Source: Bacteroidales bacterium
GTDB taxonomy: Bacteria > Bacteroidota > Bacteroidia > Bacteroidales > VadinHA17
DNA length: 32,802 bases
Reading direction: 5' to 3'
NCBI GenBank assembly: GCA_030596125.1
Contig: JAUVKT010000021.1
Span: forward strand, 1 to 32,802
The translations under genes and the position numbers were made by a program. Shown piece by piece: positions 24,259 to 32,794 of the stretch. Position 1 is the stretch's first letter, and each line of letters begins with the position of its first letter. Under the pieces are notes generated by a model that saw only the letters and a list, made by a program, of their open reading frames with translations, did not search any database and was not told where the DNA came from.

Positions 24259-25857
24259 TTAATTCTCAAGTATTACTCTTTGATTCTTCGGATATTTAAC
24301 TGTATAGGTGATTGTCAGTTCCTCAGACTCGTTAGGTTTAAGTTCAATATCCCACCTGACCTTACCGGTTATTTTATTCAGAAGACCACCTGAAACATCT
24401 GTTGCTTCAACTGTGATCTGACTATTCTGGCTCAAAGGGATATGATCGTATAGCACGATATTGATACTGTTTTTCCGGTTGTTCCTGACTGAAATAAGGT
24501 ATGACCTGGTATCCTGCCTGTTTGAACCGATCATCCTGGTGCTGGTATGGTCTTTTCTTTTTTCTCTTTTTACCGTAATGCCGGCATCCTTGCCCAGAGA
24601 GACATTGAGAGTGTCTGAAAGCTGGGACCTGTTTATGTATGTTTTTCCTGTATATGTATTGCCAAAATAGATGTTAGCTTCACCATCAAGCAGGTTAAGG
24701 GATTCCCAGTCTGGTATATCAGCTGTCAGGAAAGCCTCTTCTTTTAGCTTTGGAATAGCTATATGCTTATAGCTTGCTTCAGCTTTAAGTCTTTGTAACT
24801 CTATAACTGATACCGCACCATCAGATGGGATATTCTGTTTTAAAGCAAGATCGAATGAAAAGTTTGTTCCTGCATCGGTTATTGTAACAAGAGGAGTTAT
24901 TGCCAATACTTCCTCTGCCATTTCATAATCTGACTCCGCGACTTTCATCTTTCTGGCCGAAGGCGCTGCCGCTCCCTTCATCCTGATATTATAGGTCTGG
25001 AAGAAATTAATGTACCATGGATTAAGAACAGGTAAGACACCTGATTCAGATGGGGTAGCACTTGAAAAACTCAGTTTTACCTCTTTCCAGTCTATACCGG
25101 TATTCTGCCAGACATTTGCCTTATAAAATATTGCTACGGGAACATCCGTGCCGGTTACGCGGATATCATATGAAGGATACCAGCCGGCATTCATTACCAG
25201 GTAGGTGAGCGATATGGTTGCCTTAGCACTTTTTGTAGCTGTAACTGTTATATGTACTTCATTGCTTGGCATAGAGGCTCTGTTTACAGCACCTGACAAC
25301 TGGTTATCCAGTTTTTTCTTTTTCTCTTCCATCTCTTTTACGGCTCTTGACCTCTTCAGAGCACCTGTTCTGACAGACTCGATTCCAGCAACATACTGGT
25401 CGGTCAGTATTTTAAATTCGCTCGAGTTGATGCTTTTATCACGACCAACTATTAATCTGTTTGCTACAAGAAATGTCTCTTTTTCTTTCAGTACTGCAAT
25501 TGCAGTATTTTCGTCCTCGATTTTTATTGTCAACTCTTTTATTTGTTTCCTGAGTGCCAGCATGTCTGCAGATTCCATAGGGTTTTCAAGGTAATTTGTC
25601 ATCTGGTTTACAGACATAATCATAAAATCACCATAACCCTCAACCTGGATAGTCGCAGGGATCAGTTTTGGAGAAAGCCCCTTTATTTTCAGGATAGTTT
25701 TACCAACCGGGAGAGTTGTTTCGCCTCCCTGGTACACCTGCGCACGATCCGGAAACAGTGTGACTTTTTTGATTTCAGTTGATAGATCCTGGTATTTCTG
25801 CGCTGATAAACCAGAAATAAAAAATATGCTGAATAATATTGCCAGTAAGGATTTCAT
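24259..25857 (-). CDS. MuiA-family protein (DUF4140/DUF4139)
   Basis: The 532-aa protein has a Sec signal (MKSLLAILFSIFFISGLSAQ), an N-terminal DUF4140-like domain (about 28-125, with VTLFPDRAQVYQGGETTLPVG), a coiled-coil stretch (about 95-190), and a long beta-rich DUF4139 domain to the end, with YLVMNAGWYPSYDIRV, NTGIDWKEVKLSFSSATPS and a C-terminal ITVEATDVSGG...GKVRWDIELKPNESEEL region. The family is named after a mucoidy inhibitor, but its biochemical role is not established. It should be periplasmic or surface-exposed. It is 28 nt upstream of the YccF gene. A repeat-rich gap lies upstream, with no clear promoter. Confidence 0.88.
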   Translation of the reverse strand: MKSLLAILFSIFFISGLSAQKYQDLSTEIKKVTLFPDRAQVYQGGETTLPVGKTILKIKGLSPKLIPATIQVEGYGDFMIMSVNQMTNYLENPMESADMLALRKQIKELTIKIEDENTAIAVLKEKETFLVANRLIVGRDKSINSSEFKILTDQYVAGIESVRTGALKRSRAVKEMEEKKKKLDNQLSGAVNRASMPSNEVHITVTATKSAKATISLTYLVMNAGWYPSYDIRVTGTDVPVAIFYKANVWQNTGIDWKEVKLSFSSATPSESGVLPVLNPWYINFFQTYNIRMKGAAAPSARKMKVAESDYEMAEEVLAITPLVTITDAGTNFSFDLALKQNIPSDGAVSVIELQRLKAEASYKHIAIPKLKEEAFLTADIPDWESLNLLDGEANIYFGNTYTGKTYINRSQLSDTLNVSLGKDAGITVKREKRKDHTSTRMIGSNRQDTRSYLISVRNNRKNSINIVLYDHIPLSQNSQITVEATDVSGGLLNKITGKVRWDIELKPNESEELTITYTVKYPKNQRVILEN

Positions 25858-25944
25858 ATCTAAATAATGTTAGGTTAATATTGCTACCAAATTAGGTAAA
25901 ATGTTTGAGAAAAAGAACTCCGGTAAGTATATGTTAAGGAGGGA

Positions 25945-26100
25945 AGAAGTATGGAGTAAGAAGTATGGAGTAAGAAGTATGGTCGAAGCTTAGTGAGGGA
26001 GACATTTGACATTTACTCGCCCCCACAGGCCACAATCACATGCCGTGAGCTCGTCCGGCAACTGCCGGACTCGGTTGACATTTGACATCGAAACGGGAAT
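25945..26100 (+). repeat. Word-repeat block with an embedded palindrome
   Basis: Three GAAGTATGGAGTA-type units (25945-25982) are followed by the GGTCGAAGCTTAGTGAGGG module (25981-25999), CATTTGACATTT, then a 54-59-bp GC-richer insert (about 26015-26073), then TTGACATTTGACAT and GAAACGGGAA. The block at 23717-23778 has the same modules without the insert. This gap (25858-26179) has no gene. Confidence 0.7.
26053..26070. repeat. GTCCGGCA-AC-TGCCGGAC palindrome
   Basis: An 8-bp perfect stem with a 2-nt centre. Its core TCCGGCAACTGCCGGA differs by one base from the palindrome core at 1667-1682, so the two belong to one palindromic repeat family. Confidence 0.7.
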
Positions 26101-26110
26101 CTGATATCAT

Positions 26111-26141
26111 TATGAAGATTTGCTTTTAATTAGTAATTTTG
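26111..26141 (+). promoter_or_regulatory. Bacteroidota-type promoter for the suf operon
   Basis: TAATTTTG at 26134-26141 fits the TAnnTTTG -7 element. TATG at 26111-26114 is a 3-of-4 match to the -33 TTTG, with a 19-nt gap. It implies a leader of about 75-80 nt before sufB, which would contain the 13-codon frame at 26180-26221. Confidence 0.5.
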
Positions 26142-26179
26142 CATCTTCTTGTTTAGGATTGTTCTAAGAAGGAAAACAA

Positions 26180-26221
26180 ATGAGTGTGAACAGTGTTATT
26201 CAGGCAGGAGAAGTTAAGTGA
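26180..26221 (+). CDS. Possible 13-aa leader peptide before sufB
   Basis: ATG at 26180 opens a 13-codon frame, MSVNSVIQAGEVK, which ends in TGA three nt before the sufB ATG. The position suggests a translated leader coupled to sufB, or chance. The peptide has no run of regulatory codons and no family was recognised. Confidence 0.2.
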   Translation: MSVNSVIQAGEVK

Positions 26222-26224
26222 AAA

Positions 26225-27682
26225 ATGAGTTTAATGGAAAACGATCAGGATAAAATAATAAGCGATGCAACCTCCGGGGAGTATAAATATGGTTTTTATA
26301 CTGATATAGAAATTGAGACCATCCCAAAGGGACTTAGTGAAGATGTGGTCAGGTTGATCTCGTCCAAAAAAAACGAACCTGAATGGATGCTGGAGTACAG
26401 GCTTAAAGCTTTTCGTAAGTGGCAGAAGATGAAAATGCCTGAATGGGCACATCTGAAAATACCTGAAATCAATTACCAGGATATTATTTTTTATGCGGCC
26501 CCTAAACAGAAGCCACATCTTGAGAGTCTCGATGAAGTTGATCCCGAATTAATTGAAACATTCAATAAGCTGGGAATTCCACTGAATGAACAGAAGATAT
26601 TTACCGGGGTGGCTGTTGATGCTGTAATGGACAGTGTATCAGTGAAGACAACTTTTAAGGAAACGCTTGCTGATCGCGGGATTATTTTCTGCTCATTCAG
26701 TGAAGCGGTACAGGAACATCCCGATCTGATAAAAAAGTATATGGGTAAAGTGGTACCTTCAACTGACAATTATTTCGCTGCCCTCAATTCGGCTGTTTTC
26801 AGTGATGGTTCATTCTGTTACATTCCAAAAGGAGTAAGATGCCCTATGGAATTATCTACATATTTCAGGATTAATGCGGCGAATACCGGCCAGTTTGAGA
26901 GAACCCTTATTATTGCTGATGAGGAGAGCTATGTGAGTTACCTCGAGGGTTGTACCGCGCCCCAGAGAGATGAGAATCAGTTGCATGCAGCAATAGTTGA
27001 AATAATCGCCGAAAAAAGAGCTGAAGTAAAATACTCAACCGTGCAAAACTGGTACCCGGGTGATAAGAACGGTGTGGGTGGGATATATAATTTTGTGACA
27101 AAGAGAGGTATATGTAAAGGCGAGTATTCTAAAATATCGTGGACACAGGTGGAGACCGGTTCAGCAATTACATGGAAGTATCCTTCCTGTATCCTGAAGG
27201 GAGATAATTCTGTCGGTGAATTCTATTCAGTAGCAGTAACCAATAACTATCAGCAGGCAGATACAGGATCGAAAATGATTCATATCGGGAAAAATACAAA
27301 AAGCACCATTATTTCCAAGGGGATCTCTGCAGGGAAGAGTCAGAACAGTTACCGCGGACTGGTAAAAGTACATAAAAATGCATCCCATGCCAGGAACTTT
27401 TCGCAATGTGATTCCCTGCTTTTGGGAGACAGGTGCGGTGCGCACACTTTCCCCTATATTGAGGTTAATAATCAGACCGGTATTGTTGAGCATGAGGCAA
27501 CAACATCCAAAATCGGTGAAGATCAGATATTCTACTGTAATCAGAGAGGCATAAGTACAGAGAATGCTATCGGCCTTATAGTTAATGGTTATGCGAAAGA
27601 GGTGTTTAATAAGCTGCCAATGGAGTTTGCAGTAGAGGCTCAGAAGTTATTGGAAATCAGCCTTGAAGGATCCGTAGGGTGA
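26225..27682 (+). CDS. sufB: Fe-S cluster assembly scaffold protein SufB
   Basis: The 485-aa protein matches SufB over its whole length, with the [75 protein letters not shown] and [19 protein letters not shown] segments typical of the family. SufB is the scaffold on which the SufBC2D complex builds a nascent Fe-S cluster. Its length fits family members of about 480 aa. It is the first recognised gene of the cluster sufB-C-D-S-E. The next gene follows after 61 nt holding a perfect palindrome. Confidence 0.97.
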   Translation: MSLMENDQDKIISDATSGEYKYGFYTDIEIETIPKGLSEDVVRLISSKKNEPEWMLEYRLKAFRKWQKMKMPEWAHLKIPEINYQDIIFYAAPKQKPHLESLDEVDPELIETFNKLGIPLNEQKIFTGVAVDAVMDSVSVKTTFKETLADRGIIFCSFSEAVQEHPDLIKKYMGKVVPSTDNYFAALNSAVFSDGSFCYIPKGVRCPMELSTYFRINAANTGQFERTLIIADEESYVSYLEGCTAPQRDENQLHAAIVEIIAEKRAEVKYSTVQNWYPGDKNGVGGIYNFVTKRGICKGEYSKISWTQVETGSAITWKYPSCILKGDNSVGEFYSVAVTNNYQQADTGSKMIHIGKNTKSTIISKGISAGKSQNSYRGLVKVHKNASHARNFSQCDSLLLGDRCGAHTFPYIEVNNQTGIVEHEATTSKIGEDQIFYCNQRGISTENAIGLIVNGYAKEVFNKLPMEFAVEAQKLLEISLEGSVG

Positions 27683-27701
27683 AGATTATAAGATTTAGTA
27701 C

Positions 27702-27721
27702 AGACGCAATGCATTGCGTCT
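27702..27721. repeat. Perfect 20-bp palindrome between sufB and sufC
   Basis: AGACGCAATGCATTGCGTCT is a perfect palindrome in the 61-nt sufB-sufC gap. From memory, the same core with GTAG...CTAC flanks is a common dispersed repeat in cyanobacteria and Bacteroidota. Here the flanks are GTAC and CAAC. In RNA it would form a hairpin of up to 8-10 bp between two operon genes, without a T tract. Confidence 0.85.
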
Positions 27722-27743
27722 CAACGATTAAACGAATAATAGA

Positions 27744-28499
27744 ATGTTACAAATAAAAGACCTTAAAGCAACAATTGAAGGGAAGGAGATATTAAAGGGG
27801 ATATCACTTGAAGTAAAAGAGGGTGAGATACATGCCATAATGGGTCCTAACGGATCAGGAAAAAGTACTCTCGCAGCAGTGCTTGCCGGGAGGGAATTTG
27901 CAAAAATAACGCACGGAAGTGTTAAGTATATGGGGAAAGACCTGCTTGAGATGTCACCTGAGGAGAGATCAAAGGAGGGGATCTTCTTAGGATTCCAGTA
28001 CCCTATAGAGATACCAGGCGTTAGCATGGTCAATTTTATGAAAACAGCTATTAATGAACATCGTAAACACAGGGGCGAAGATCCTATTTCAGCTTCTGAC
28101 TTTCTGAAGATAATGAGAGAGAAGAAAGCACTTGTGGAGATCGATTCGGCATTGACCAGCAGGTCTGTAAATGAGGGATTCTCCGGGGGTGAGAAAAAAA
28201 GGAATGAGATATTCCAGATGGCAATGCTTGAACCGAAGTTATCGATACTGGATGAGACAGATTCAGGGCTTGATATTGATGCCCTCAGGGTTGTAGCCAA
28301 TGGTGTAAATAAATTAAAAAGGGATGATTCGGCAACAATAGTAATTACTCATTACCAGAGGTTGCTTGATTATATAGTTCCCGATGTGGTACATGTTCTG
28401 TTTGACGGGAAAATTGTTAAAACTGCCGGCAAAGAACTTGCAATCGAACTCGAGGAAAAAGGATATGACTGGATAAAGAAAGAGGTAGATTCTGAATGA
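27744..28499 (+). CDS. sufC: Fe-S cluster assembly ATPase SufC
   Basis: This 251-aa ABC-type ATPase has Walker A GPNGSGKST (34-42), signature FSGGEKKR (S147 onward), Walker B ILDE (D170/E171) followed by TDSGLDIDALRVV, which is the SufC hallmark, and a switch His in ITHYQRLL. It drives the SufBCD complex during cluster assembly and has no membrane partner. It lies directly upstream of sufD with a 1-nt gap. Confidence 0.97.
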   Translation: MLQIKDLKATIEGKEILKGISLEVKEGEIHAIMGPNGSGKSTLAAVLAGREFAKITHGSVKYMGKDLLEMSPEERSKEGIFLGFQYPIEIPGVSMVNFMKTAINEHRKHRGEDPISASDFLKIMREKKALVEIDSALTSRSVNEGFSGGEKKRNEIFQMAMLEPKLSILDETDSGLDIDALRVVANGVNKLKRDDSATIVITHYQRLLDYIVPDVVHVLFDGKIVKTAGKELAIELEEKGYDWIKKEVDSE

Positions 28500-28500
28500 T

Positions 28501-29877
28501 ATGGACAGGAGTGAAATAATTACAGACAAATTCAAGGATCTCTTCAGGGATAGTTCCCAGCGACTGGAGAAGAATTCCTCGGAGCTGATAAACAGCTTTA
28601 GAAAGGAGGCAATGGAGCAGTTTCTTGCCCTTGGTGTTCCCGGTCGTGAGAATGAATCTTATAAATATGCAAACCTGGAACCATGGTTTGCAGCCGATTA
28701 TAAATCTTATTTTATTCCTGAACAGGCGGATTTTAAGATAGCAGAGGATTTCAAGTGTGAGGTGGATGATCTGGATGCCTATAGTCTTGTTTTGCTAAAT
28801 GGCTTTTTCCCGACACTGAATGGTACATTGATGGAACTTCCAAATGGTATTTGGGTTGGAAGTCTGGCTTATGCCTCGGTTAGATTCAGGGATATTGTTG
28901 AAAAGCATTATTCTAAATATGCTCTGAATGGAAAAGATGGATTAGTTCCGCTGAATACCGCTCTTGCATCAGATGGATTATTCGTATATGCACCGGCGGG
29001 TGTAAAACTGGACAAGCCAATACAGATTGTTAATCTTGTTGAATCGAAAGAGGACATGCTTGTACAGCACCGGAATCTGGTAGTTGTTGAGGAAAATACT
29101 GATGTTGAGTTAATTGTTTGCGATCACGCTATCTCTCCTCAAAAATTTCTTACAAATGCTGTAACCGAGGTTTTTGTCGGACAGAATGCCAGCTTTGATA
29201 TTTTAAGGGTACAGAATGAGCTTAATAATGCTGCAAAGATAACACACACTTTTATACATCAGGAACGGGATAGCCGTGCAGTTACAAATAATATAACACT
29301 GCATGGGGGTATGGTCAGGAACAGTACATACCATTGGCTTAACGGTACAGGAGCTGAGAGCAACGCGTTAGGATTATATCTGACTGACAAATGGCAACAT
29401 GTTGACAATTTTGTAAATATTGATCATGCAATGCCTGACTGCACCAGTAAACAGTTGTTTAAAGGTGTGATGGATGATTTTTCTACTGCTTCCTTTAACG
29501 GAAGGATCAGGGTTGCCCGGGATGCTCAGGGTACCAGGGCATACCAGAACAATAATAATATATTACTAACAGATGACGCCAGGGTTTATACCAAGCCTCA
29601 GCTCGAGATATATGCCGATGATGTTAAATGCAGCCATGGAGCTACAGTCGGGCAACTTGATGAAGAGGCATTGTTCTATCTTCGTTCAAGAGGGATCCAT
29701 AAGGATGAAGCAAGACTTATGCTGATGTTCGGGTTTGCCCATGAGGTTATAGAGAACATTAAATCTGAAGCGATGAGAGACCGGATGGACGGATTGCTTC
29801 TTCAAAGACTCAGAGGAGAACTGTCGAGATGTACAACATGTGTAATTAATTGTGAAAAAGATTTACCCCATTGTTAG
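28501..29877 (+). CDS. sufD: Fe-S cluster assembly protein SufD
   Basis: The 458-aa SufB paralogue has the family's variable helical N-terminus (with YKYANLEPWF), a central beta-helix (VFVGQNASFDILRVQNELN, HTFIHQERDSRA) and the C-terminal core TSKQLFKGVMDDFSTASFNGRI...KPQLEIYADDVKCSHGATVGQLDEEALFYLRSRG. The His in KCSHGAT is the conserved SufD residue implicated in cluster assembly at the SufB-SufD interface. It ends in a Cys-bearing tail (CTTCVINCEKDLPHC). The stop overlaps the TTG start of sufS by 7 nt, so translation is likely coupled. Confidence 0.96.
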   Translation: MDRSEIITDKFKDLFRDSSQRLEKNSSELINSFRKEAMEQFLALGVPGRENESYKYANLEPWFAADYKSYFIPEQADFKIAEDFKCEVDDLDAYSLVLLNGFFPTLNGTLMELPNGIWVGSLAYASVRFRDIVEKHYSKYALNGKDGLVPLNTALASDGLFVYAPAGVKLDKPIQIVNLVESKEDMLVQHRNLVVVEENTDVELIVCDHAISPQKFLTNAVTEVFVGQNASFDILRVQNELNNAAKITHTFIHQERDSRAVTNNITLHGGMVRNSTYHWLNGTGAESNALGLYLTDKWQHVDNFVNIDHAMPDCTSKQLFKGVMDDFSTASFNGRIRVARDAQGTRAYQNNNNILLTDDARVYTKPQLEIYADDVKCSHGATVGQLDEEALFYLRSRGIHKDEARLMLMFGFAHEVIENIKSEAMRDRMDGLLLQRLRGELSRCTTCVINCEKDLPHC

Positions 29878-31088
29878 ATATTGAAAAAATAAGGTCACAG
29901 TTTCCAATTCTTGCTATGGAGGTGTATGGAAAACCACTTGTCTATTTTGATAACGGTGCAACCACACATAAACCGGTTCAGGTTATTAATGCAGTTAGTG
30001 ATGCATACACCAATTTCAACAGTAATATCCATAGGGGTGTGCATTACCTGAGCGATATATCGTCAGAAAAATATGAGGGAGCACGGGAGGCCATACGTCA
30101 GTTTGTTAATGCAGGGAAAAGGGAGGAGATAATATTTACTGCCGGCACTACTGCCTCAATTAATATGGTTGCCTTTTCATTCGGTGAAAAATATATTGGA
30201 GAGGGTGATGAAATAATAATCTCAACAATTGAACATCATGCAAATATTGTCCCATGGCAGGTACTCTGTGAGAGAAAAAAGGCTAAGCTTTTAGTTATAC
30301 CTGTTTTTGATGATGGTTCTCTTGATATTGAGGCGTATGGAAAGCTGATCAGTGACAGAACCAGGATCGTAGCTGTCTCCCATGTGTCAAATGCGCTGGG
30401 AACTATTAATCCAGTAAAGGAGATTATAGGGATAGCACATAGTAATGATATTCCTGTTCTCGTTGATGGCGCCCAGGGGATCCAGCATGGAGATGTCGAT
30501 GTAAACGAAATGAATTGCGATTTTTATGTCTTCTCTGGACATAAGGTGTATGGACCAACCGGAACAGGGGTCTTGTACGGTAAGGAGAAATGGCTCGAAG
30601 AGATGCCTCCTTATCAGACAGGAGGAGATATGGTTGATAAAGTCACATTTGAAAAGACTACATATAGCAAACTCCCATTTAAGTTTGAAGCAGGTACAAC
30701 CAATTTTGTTGGCGCTGTGGGGATGGCTGCTGCATTTAACTACATTACCGGCCTTGGAATAGATAATATTATTCAAAGAGAAAAGGAACTTCTCGATTAC
30801 TCCACCCGTAGGCTGGAAGAGATTGAGGGATTAAAAATTTATGGTACTGCTAAAGATAAAATACCTGTTATATCTTTTGTCCTTGAAGATATTCACCAGT
30901 ATGATGTTGGTATGATACTCGATAAGCTGGGTATTGCAGTCAGAACAGGATCTCATTGTGCTCAGCCAATAATGGACAGGTTTGGTATTGACGGAACTAT
31001 TCGTGCTTCGCTCTGCTTTTATAATACTACCGGTGAAGTGGATGCCCTAATCGAAGGGCTATTGAAAGTGAGGGAGATGATGGGTTAA
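29871..31088 (+). CDS. sufS: Cysteine desulfurase SufS
   Basis: This 405-aa PLP enzyme of the group II NifS/CsdA class has the PLP lysine K225 in FSGHKVYGPTG, STIEHHANIVPWQ near residue 120, and the catalytic persulfide cysteine C363 in RTGSHCAQP. It removes sulfur from cysteine and passes it to SufE. The start is TTG at 29871, overlapping the sufD stop; this keeps the expected N-terminus LDIEKIRSQFPIL. No in-frame ATG fits as well. Confidence 0.97.
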   Translation: MLDIEKIRSQFPILAMEVYGKPLVYFDNGATTHKPVQVINAVSDAYTNFNSNIHRGVHYLSDISSEKYEGAREAIRQFVNAGKREEIIFTAGTTASINMVAFSFGEKYIGEGDEIIISTIEHHANIVPWQVLCERKKAKLLVIPVFDDGSLDIEAYGKLISDRTRIVAVSHVSNALGTINPVKEIIGIAHSNDIPVLVDGAQGIQHGDVDVNEMNCDFYVFSGHKVYGPTGTGVLYGKEKWLEEMPPYQTGGDMVDKVTFEKTTYSKLPFKFEAGTTNFVGAVGMAAAFNYITGLGIDNIIQREKELLDYSTRRLEEIEGLKIYGTAKDKIPVISFVLEDIHQYDVGMILDKLGIAVRTGSHCAQPIMDRFGIDGTIRASLCFYNTTGEVDALIEGLLKVREMMG

Positions 31089-31099
31089 AATTTGTTGTT

Positions 31100-31540
31100 A
31101 TGACTATAGATGAAATACAAAAGGATATAATCGAAGAGTTTGCCCTGTTTGATGACTGGATGGAAAGATATAACCTCCTCATTGATATTGGAAAAGGTCT
31201 GGATCCATTAGATGAAAAACACAAAGGCAATGATTATCTTATTGAAGGTTGTCAGTCGAAGGTCTGGCTCTATCCGGAACTGGCAGATAATAAATTATAT
31301 TTTAAGGCTGAAAGTGATGCAATAATAACCAAAGGGATTGTTGCTTTGCTTATAAGGGTTGTATCCGGACGCACACCTGAGGAGATCATCAATACCGATC
31401 TGTATTTTATCGACGAAATCGGACTTAAACAGAATCTCTCTCCGACACGGGCTAACGGATTATTAGCGATGGTTAAGCAGATGAAACTTTACGCGATTGC
31501 ATTTAATGCTAAACTGAAAAGTGCTGAAGATGGAAATTAA
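31100..31540 (+). CDS. sufE: Sulfur acceptor protein SufE
   Basis: The 146-aa SufE-family protein carries the sulfur-accepting cysteine C51 in IEGCQSKVW, preceded by the usual FDDWMERYNLLIDIGK. It relays persulfide sulfur from SufS to SufB and stimulates SufS. It lies 11 nt after sufS and overlaps the next gene, as expected in a compact SUF operon. Confidence 0.96.
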   Translation: MTIDEIQKDIIEEFALFDDWMERYNLLIDIGKGLDPLDEKHKGNDYLIEGCQSKVWLYPELADNKLYFKAESDAIITKGIVALLIRVVSGRTPEEIINTDLYFIDEIGLKQNLSPTRANGLLAMVKQMKLYAIAFNAKLKSAEDGN

Positions 31541-31850
31541 TGAAATTCTGGAAACCGAGGGCCGGATCATAGGGGTATTGAAATCAATATTCGATCCTGA
31601 AATTCCGGTTAATATTTATGACCTTGGTCTTATTTACGAGATCAGTCTTGATGAGAAAAAAGTTGCTCATATTACAATGACACTAACTGCTCCGAATTGC
31701 CCAATGGCCGATATGATTGTTGAAGAGGTTAAATATAAGGTTGCCGGCACAAAAGGTGTACAAGAGTGTAACCTTATTCTAACATTTGATCCTCCATGGG
31801 ATAAAAGCATGATGACAGAAGAGGCCAAACTTGACCTGGGTTTTCTGTAA
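31530..31850 (+). CDS. SufT/MIP18-like (DUF59) Fe-S assembly protein
   Basis: The roughly 106-aa protein is a single MIP18/DUF59 domain with FDPEIPVNIYDLGLIYEI at the start and MTLTAPNCPMADMIVEEV in the middle, including the conserved Cys in PNCP. Such proteins (SufT, PaaD, CIA2) help in Fe-S protein maturation. ATG at 31530, overlapping the sufE stop by 11 nt, was chosen; a GTG three codons earlier (31521) is possible. Its place after sufE supports a SUF accessory role. Confidence 0.9.
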   Translation: MEINEILETEGRIIGVLKSIFDPEIPVNIYDLGLIYEISLDEKKVAHITMTLTAPNCPMADMIVEEVKYKVAGTKGVQECNLILTFDPPWDKSMMTEEAKLDLGFL

Positions 31851-31864
31851 AAACCGACCCCGTT

Positions 31865-32794
31865 ATGAATACTCCCGCAGAACTAAGCAGCCTGATTAAG
31901 AAAAGATCTGAGGAGCTTGGTTTTGACCTGTGCGGAATCGCCCGCTCAAGAAAACTTACTGAAAATATTGATCATCTTAACTTGTGGCTTGAAAATGGTT
32001 TCAATGCCGGTATGGGTTATATGGAACGAAACTTTGAAAAAAGAATCGATCCCCAACACCTGGTGGAAGGCGCCAGATCAGTGATAGTTGTTGGGCTTAA
32101 ATATTACCAGGAAATTGAATTAAATAGTGAAAAACCGGTGTTTTCAAAGTACGCATACGGACAGGATTATCATCACGTATTAAAAGATAAGCTTTACAGG
32201 CTTTTTGATTTTGTTAGAGAGGTAGTGCCTGATACAACAGGAAGAGTATTTGTTGATTCAGCTCCCGTACTCGAAAAGGCATGGGCTGTTGAGGCCGGCC
32301 TTGGGTGGGTAGGAAAAAATGGTCTTCTGATCAGTAAAAACCATGGATCATTTTTATTCCTGGGAGAACTTATAGTCGATATTGACCTGGACTATGACCT
32401 GCCTGAAACCGGGGAGTACTGTGGTTCGTGTACAAAATGTATTGATGCGTGCCCGAATCAGGCAATCTTAACCGGTAACAGGATAGATTCAAACAGATGC
32501 ATTTCGTACCTTACAATTGAACACAGGGGAGAATTCAATAAACCGGCAGATCAGGGTCTTGATAAGTGCGTTTTTGGATGCGATATATGCCAGGATGTAT
32601 GTCCATGGAACAAAAAAGCCGGCGTAACAAATGTTGTGGAGTTTGATATTAAACCCGAGATAAGGGATTTTACCAGGGCGCAATGGCAAACAGTCACAGA
32701 AGATCAATTTATAAAGATCTTCCATGACTCCCCGGTTCAACGTACAGGCTATGCCGGTTTTATGCGAAACCTGAGATTGTCATTCCCGGCCTGA
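31865..32794 (+). CDS. queG: Epoxyqueuosine reductase QueG
   Basis: The 309-aa protein has the QueG layout: N-terminal cobalamin-binding half (with GARSVIVVGLKYY and VFVDSAPVLEKAWAVEAGLGWVGKNG) and a two-[4Fe-4S] ferredoxin half with CGSCTKCIDACPNQAI and CVFGCDICQDVCPWNKKA. It reduces epoxyqueuosine to queuosine at the tRNA wobble base, the last step of the pathway. As an Fe-S enzyme it is a likely client of the SUF proteins encoded directly upstream (14-nt gap). No HEAT-repeat tail is present, so this is the shorter form. The last codons and the stop fall inside a palindromic repeat, so the native C-terminus may have been altered. Confidence 0.95.
   Translation: MNTPAELSSLIKKRSEELGFDLCGIARSRKLTENIDHLNLWLENGFNAGMGYMERNFEKRIDPQHLVEGARSVIVVGLKYYQEIELNSEKPVFSKYAYGQDYHHVLKDKLYRLFDFVREVVPDTTGRVFVDSAPVLEKAWAVEAGLGWVGKNGLLISKNHGSFLFLGELIVDIDLDYDLPETGEYCGSCTKCIDACPNQAILTGNRIDSNRCISYLTIEHRGEFNKPADQGLDKCVFGCDICQDVCPWNKKAGVTNVVEFDIKPEIRDFTRAQWQTVTEDQFIKIFHDSPVQRTGYAGFMRNLRLSFPA

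Noticed and set aside
27728-28300. A 190-codon minus-strand frame
   Set aside because: It is antisense to sufC, which has all its ABC motifs intact.
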